DNA from: Akkermansia muciniphila
GTDB taxonomy: Bacteria; Verrucomicrobiota; Verrucomicrobiia; Chthoniobacterales; Chthoniobacteraceae
Assembly (NCBI GenBank): GCA_945883955.1
Contig: CAMCYN010000015.1
Coordinates: 1-32,302, forward strand
Direction of reading: 5' to 3'
Length of the DNA stretch: 32,302 nt
This document shows, piece after piece, positions 29,709-32,302 of the stretch (positions within the stretch are counted from its first letter, which is position 1; the number at the start of each line of letters is the position of its first letter). The notes under the pieces are model-generated. The model was not told the origin of the DNA and made no database searches. It was given only the letters and a program-made list of their open reading frames with translations. A program made the translations under genes and the position numbers.

Positions 29709-29739
29709 AGAATGACTCCACACTAACCCAAACCGTTCC

Positions 29740-30375
29740 ATGCTGTACACTTTCGATTCCCATTCAAAATTGCTTAGCTCGCTCCAAGAAGCTCCGGACG
29801 AGGTTCTCATGACAGCTGTCCATCACGAGTGCTCGGAAGCCCTAACCGAACTGTACAACCGACATCACTTAACGCTCAGAGCTGTCATCGCGCGAGTGCT
29901 TCACAATGAACAATCGATTGAGGACCTAGTTCAGGAAGTGTTTCTCGAAATTTGGCGGCTAGCTGCGCGCTATTCCTCTGAGAAAGGCAAGGCCCTTGGA
30001 TGGATGATTACACTAGCTCGTCGGCGCGCAATCGATCGACTGCGCCGCGAACAGGCCTACTCCCGCGTCGAGGAACGGTTTCAAAAAGAAACCGAACAAC
30101 AACCCGACGCATGGACACAGGTGCGCGGAGAAGAGGACATACAATCGGCAGACATCCGTCGCCTTCTGACCTCCATTATCGCCACCCTGCCGGAAGCCCA
30201 GAAAAGCGCCGTTGAAATGGCATTTTTCCGGGGCATGAGCCAACGGGAAATCGCGGCACACACCCGCATTCCGCTGGGTACGATAAAAACCCGACTTGAG
30301 CTCGGCATGCGCAAGATAGCAACCAAGTTGCGTGAACTAAACGGCGAGTCCATCCCCTTTCCAGCCGCCGCCTAA
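29740..30375 (+). CDS. ECF-family RNA polymerase sigma factor (SigK-like sigma-70)
   Basis: 211 aa; ALTELYNRHHLTLRAVIARVLHNEQSIEDLVQEVFLEIWRLAARYSSEKGKALGWMITLARRRAIDRLRRE (sigma2) and LPEAQKSAVEMAFFRGMSQREIAAHTRIPLGTIKTRLELGMRKIATKL (sigma4). Confidence 0.95.
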   Translation: MLYTFDSHSKLLSSLQEAPDEVLMTAVHHECSEALTELYNRHHLTLRAVIARVLHNEQSIEDLVQEVFLEIWRLAARYSSEKGKALGWMITLARRRAIDRLRREQAYSRVEERFQKETEQQPDAWTQVRGEEDIQSADIRRLLTSIIATLPEAQKSAVEMAFFRGMSQREIAAHTRIPLGTIKTRLELGMRKIATKLRELNGESIPFPAAA

Positions 30376-30463
30376 GAGACTCCACGTTGAAAGAACCTCC
30401 CCGCACCTAATTCGTACCCCACGACTCCACCCCAATGCACCCTCCTTTATATTCAGCGAGCCC

Positions 30464-30808
30464 ATGCCAGTGCCCGTTTTCTTTAACTCCAAAGCGCCGG
30501 AAAGTCCAAAAATTAAACTCCTTCGCGAACACGACAGGCTCCGACCTTGGAACTCTTTAGCAGAGGAACGTGTCTGCGTTCTATGCAGCCAAGAGTTTTT
30601 AGGAAGCGACATTCGGATTTCCGCCCGCGAAGGAAAACCACACTTCAAATGCCCGACCCCCCGGTGCGAAGGAACCCTGCGCCATTTCGTTAAACCAGGT
30701 AACCCACTTCTGTGTGACGAAGTTTGGTGGGATTGGATGCGCTCCATGGACGAAACACCCCAAGAAACAAAGCTGCACGGAATGCAAGGCGTCGACCTTA
30801 CAAAATAG
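30464..30808 (+). CDS. Small conserved-looking Cys-rich (zinc-ribbon-like) protein of unknown function
   Basis: 114 aa; CVLC...CPTPRC (CxxC + Cx4C), W-rich C-terminal part PGNPLLCDEVWWDWM; no competing better ORF on the opposite strand. Confidence 0.65.
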   Translation: MPVPVFFNSKAPESPKIKLLREHDRLRPWNSLAEERVCVLCSQEFLGSDIRISAREGKPHFKCPTPRCEGTLRHFVKPGNPLLCDEVWWDWMRSMDETPQETKLHGMQGVDLTK

Positions 30809-30831
30809 TCAGTGCAGTTGCTGCCCCCATC

Positions 30832-31386
30832 TCACAATGGTTGCGGAAGGCGGCCGGAAGGAGTCCACCTTTTTAAGTTGCGCTCGTACTTTACCTCCAC
30901 ACGCCACCTCGCCGACTCGCCCGTCCTACCTACCAGGGGAAACTCCACCGTTAAGTCTACAACCGCCGCTTCAGATTCGGTAAAAAGCACGCAGGCAGGA
31001 GTAAACTCGGAAAACGCTCCCGCACTTAAGGTCCCCAAATGCTCGCGCAGGACTCCCCTAGCACGCCAGTAAGCGGCCGAGGGAGTCATCTCCACTTGAT
31101 GCTGCTCCTTCCATCCTTGTCGAAGAGCGGGGAAAGCCGCCCACCCACCGAGCGCCAATAACCCGACCAAAATCACCATTCCAGCGCTTATTCGAATTCG
31201 CTTCCGCTGAATCTCAGACTTTGGCGTAATCAGTTGCTTTACGGGCTGCCATTGGTCCAATCCTTCACACCAAAACATTGCGTCACAGCGGACGATGCCG
31301 GAATTTACCATATGGCCGATCTGGTGGACAGTGTAAGGCCCCCGCTGAACCCCCTCCAGGTACAGAAAATACATTTCCTGAGACAT
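30832..31386 (-). CDS. GYF_2 (DUF4339)-like domain protein with single TM segment
   Basis: From MSQEMYFLYLEGVQRGPYTVHQIGHMVNSGIVRCDAMFWCEGLDQWQPVKQLI (GYF_2-like) followed by ISAGMVILVGLLALGGWAAF. Upstream ORF-track extension overlaps tRNA-Leu and is not used. Confidence 0.8.
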   Translation of the reverse strand: MSQEMYFLYLEGVQRGPYTVHQIGHMVNSGIVRCDAMFWCEGLDQWQPVKQLITPKSEIQRKRIRISAGMVILVGLLALGGWAAFPALRQGWKEQHQVEMTPSAAYWRARGVLREHLGTLSAGAFSEFTPACVLFTESEAAVVDLTVEFPLVGRTGESARWRVEVKYERNLKRWTPSGRLPQPL

Positions 31387-31459
31387 AAACTTCAGGAAAC
31401 GCACCATCCGCTGTATCCCCTTGGCCTGTTTCTCATTCCTTAAATGAAGCGGTAAAGCG

Positions 31460-31543
31460 TGCCGACGGTGGGACTCGAACCCACACACCCTTGCGGATAC
31501 CAGATTTTGAGTCTAGGGCGTCTGCCAATTCCGCCACGTCGGC
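31460..31543 (-). tRNA. tRNA-Leu (anticodon CAA)
   Basis: Minus strand GCCGACGTGGCGGAATTGGCAGACGCCCTAGACTCAAAATCTGGTATCCGCAAGGGTGTGTGGGTTCGAGTCCCACCGTCGGCA; type II tRNA with long variable arm; no encoded CCA. Confidence 0.93.
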
Positions 31544-31562
31544 CTTTTCTGCAAGGTTTAGT

Positions 31563-31591
31563 ACTTTAGGGCTCTCCGGATTCTTTGGCAA
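31563..31591 (-). promoter_or_regulatory. Putative sigma-70 promoter for tRNA-Leu
   Basis: Minus strand TTGCCA-N17-TAAAGT, -10 about 20 nt upstream of the tRNA 5' end. Confidence 0.5.
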
Positions 31592-31807
31592 GCCATCTTG
31601 GCTCCGTGAAAGTCTTATTTTTGGTCAACCTGAAAGTCCCCGGATTTTGTGGCTAGCCCGAGTTCCGCAGTTTGGTGACAGCGTGCAAAAAAGTTACAGA
31701 GAGACGCCCGTAAAAGCTGGGAGATCTCCAGAGTAAAGAGTGGCGGATGTGCGTGTAGTGGAGAAGACCCCCCTGTTGGGAAAATCCAGAGCGAAGAACA
31801 TAACAGC

Positions 31808-32302
31808 ATGTTTCTCCGCAAGAACCGCAAACGTTCCAGTGGCGAGGTCTACGAATACTGGACCTTGTGCGAAACGGTACGCACCGAACTTGGCCCCCGG
31901 CAGCGTGTGGTCGCAACCTTGGGCAAACTCTCCGACGACGATCTGGTTGCGGGTTGGGAAGACATCGAAGCGTTGCTTGAAGGCAAGAAGCCCGCGGTTC
32001 GGCAGCTTTTGCTTGGGGCTCACAATTCCCTTCCGGAAGAAAACACGAGCATCCAGTGGGAGTGGGCGGATTTGAGCAATTTGAGCGTCGAACGTGTCCG
32101 TGAGTTTGGCAGTGTGTATTTGGCCATAGCGCTTTGGAAACGACTTGGCCTGCACGAGCTGCTCTGCGAGTTGCTGGGTGAGGGCCGTGAAACGGTGCCG
32201 TGGGCGGAGGTGGCCGCCGTGTTGACTGCTGCGAAATTCTGCGGGCAGGCCTCGGAACTTGGCGTGGCCGAGGAATGGTACGCCCGCACAGCACTTGAAG
32301 AC
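31808..32302 (+). mobile_element. IS1634/IS4-type transposase, N-terminal part (runs off right edge)
   Basis: Open frame from ATG 31808 to the window end: MFLRKNRKRSSGEVYEYWTLCETVRTELGPRQRVVATLGKLSDDDLVAGWEDIEALLEGK...SVERVREFGSVYLAIALWKRLGLHELLCELLGEG..., typical of IS1634-like transposase N-termini. Absent from the ORF track because it has no stop in the window. Confidence 0.8.

Noticed and set aside
31387-31488. N-terminal extension of the GYF_2-like protein (MCGFESHRRHALPLHL...)
   Set aside because: Overlaps tRNA-Leu; the peptide is a tRNA-derived translation, so the start is set downstream.
31653-32294. 213-aa and 153-aa minus-strand ORFs at the right edge
   Set aside because: Antisense to the transposase reading frame on the plus strand, which carries the recognisable sequence.

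Overview
This 32.3 kb bacterial chromosomal window is mostly housekeeping. From left to right it contains: (1) the 5' end of a pseudaminic-acid-type nonulosonate block on the minus strand (pseF start, pseI, and a pseG fused to a formyltransferase-like domain); (2) a Nif3-family gene and a divergent TIM-barrel sugar isomerase/epimerase; (3) argS and a PTS EIIA (PtsN-like) gene; (4) a frameshifted GT2 glycosyltransferase, an ABC ATPase without a visible permease, dxs and xseB; (5) a PatA/DUF4388-like protein with a degenerate receiver; (6) gltX, aroE and an FGGY kinase on the plus strand; (7) a complete F1Fo ATP synthase operon (atpB-E-F-H-A-G-D-C, minus); (8) obgE and a GT4 glycogen-synthase-like gene; (9) a tRNA-Thr/tuf/tRNA-Trp/secE/nusG/rplK block that ends in a strong terminator; (10) an ECF sigma factor, a small Cys-rich protein, a GYF_2-like membrane protein and tRNA-Leu; (11) the 5' part of an IS1634/IS4-type transposase running off the right edge. 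I see no rRNA, CRISPR array, defence island or clearly novel multigene system. The leads most worth checking are a perfect TGTGA-N6-TCACA palindrome upstream of the atp operon, a near-consensus sigma-54 -24/-12 promoter in front of the ECF sigma gene, the PseG-formyltransferase fusion, a receiver domain lacking its phospho-acceptor Asp, a shortened AtpH, and a one-base frameshift in the GT2 gene. Gene content and style look Verrucomicrobia-like, but that is only an impression. All calls come from reading motifs, with no database search.
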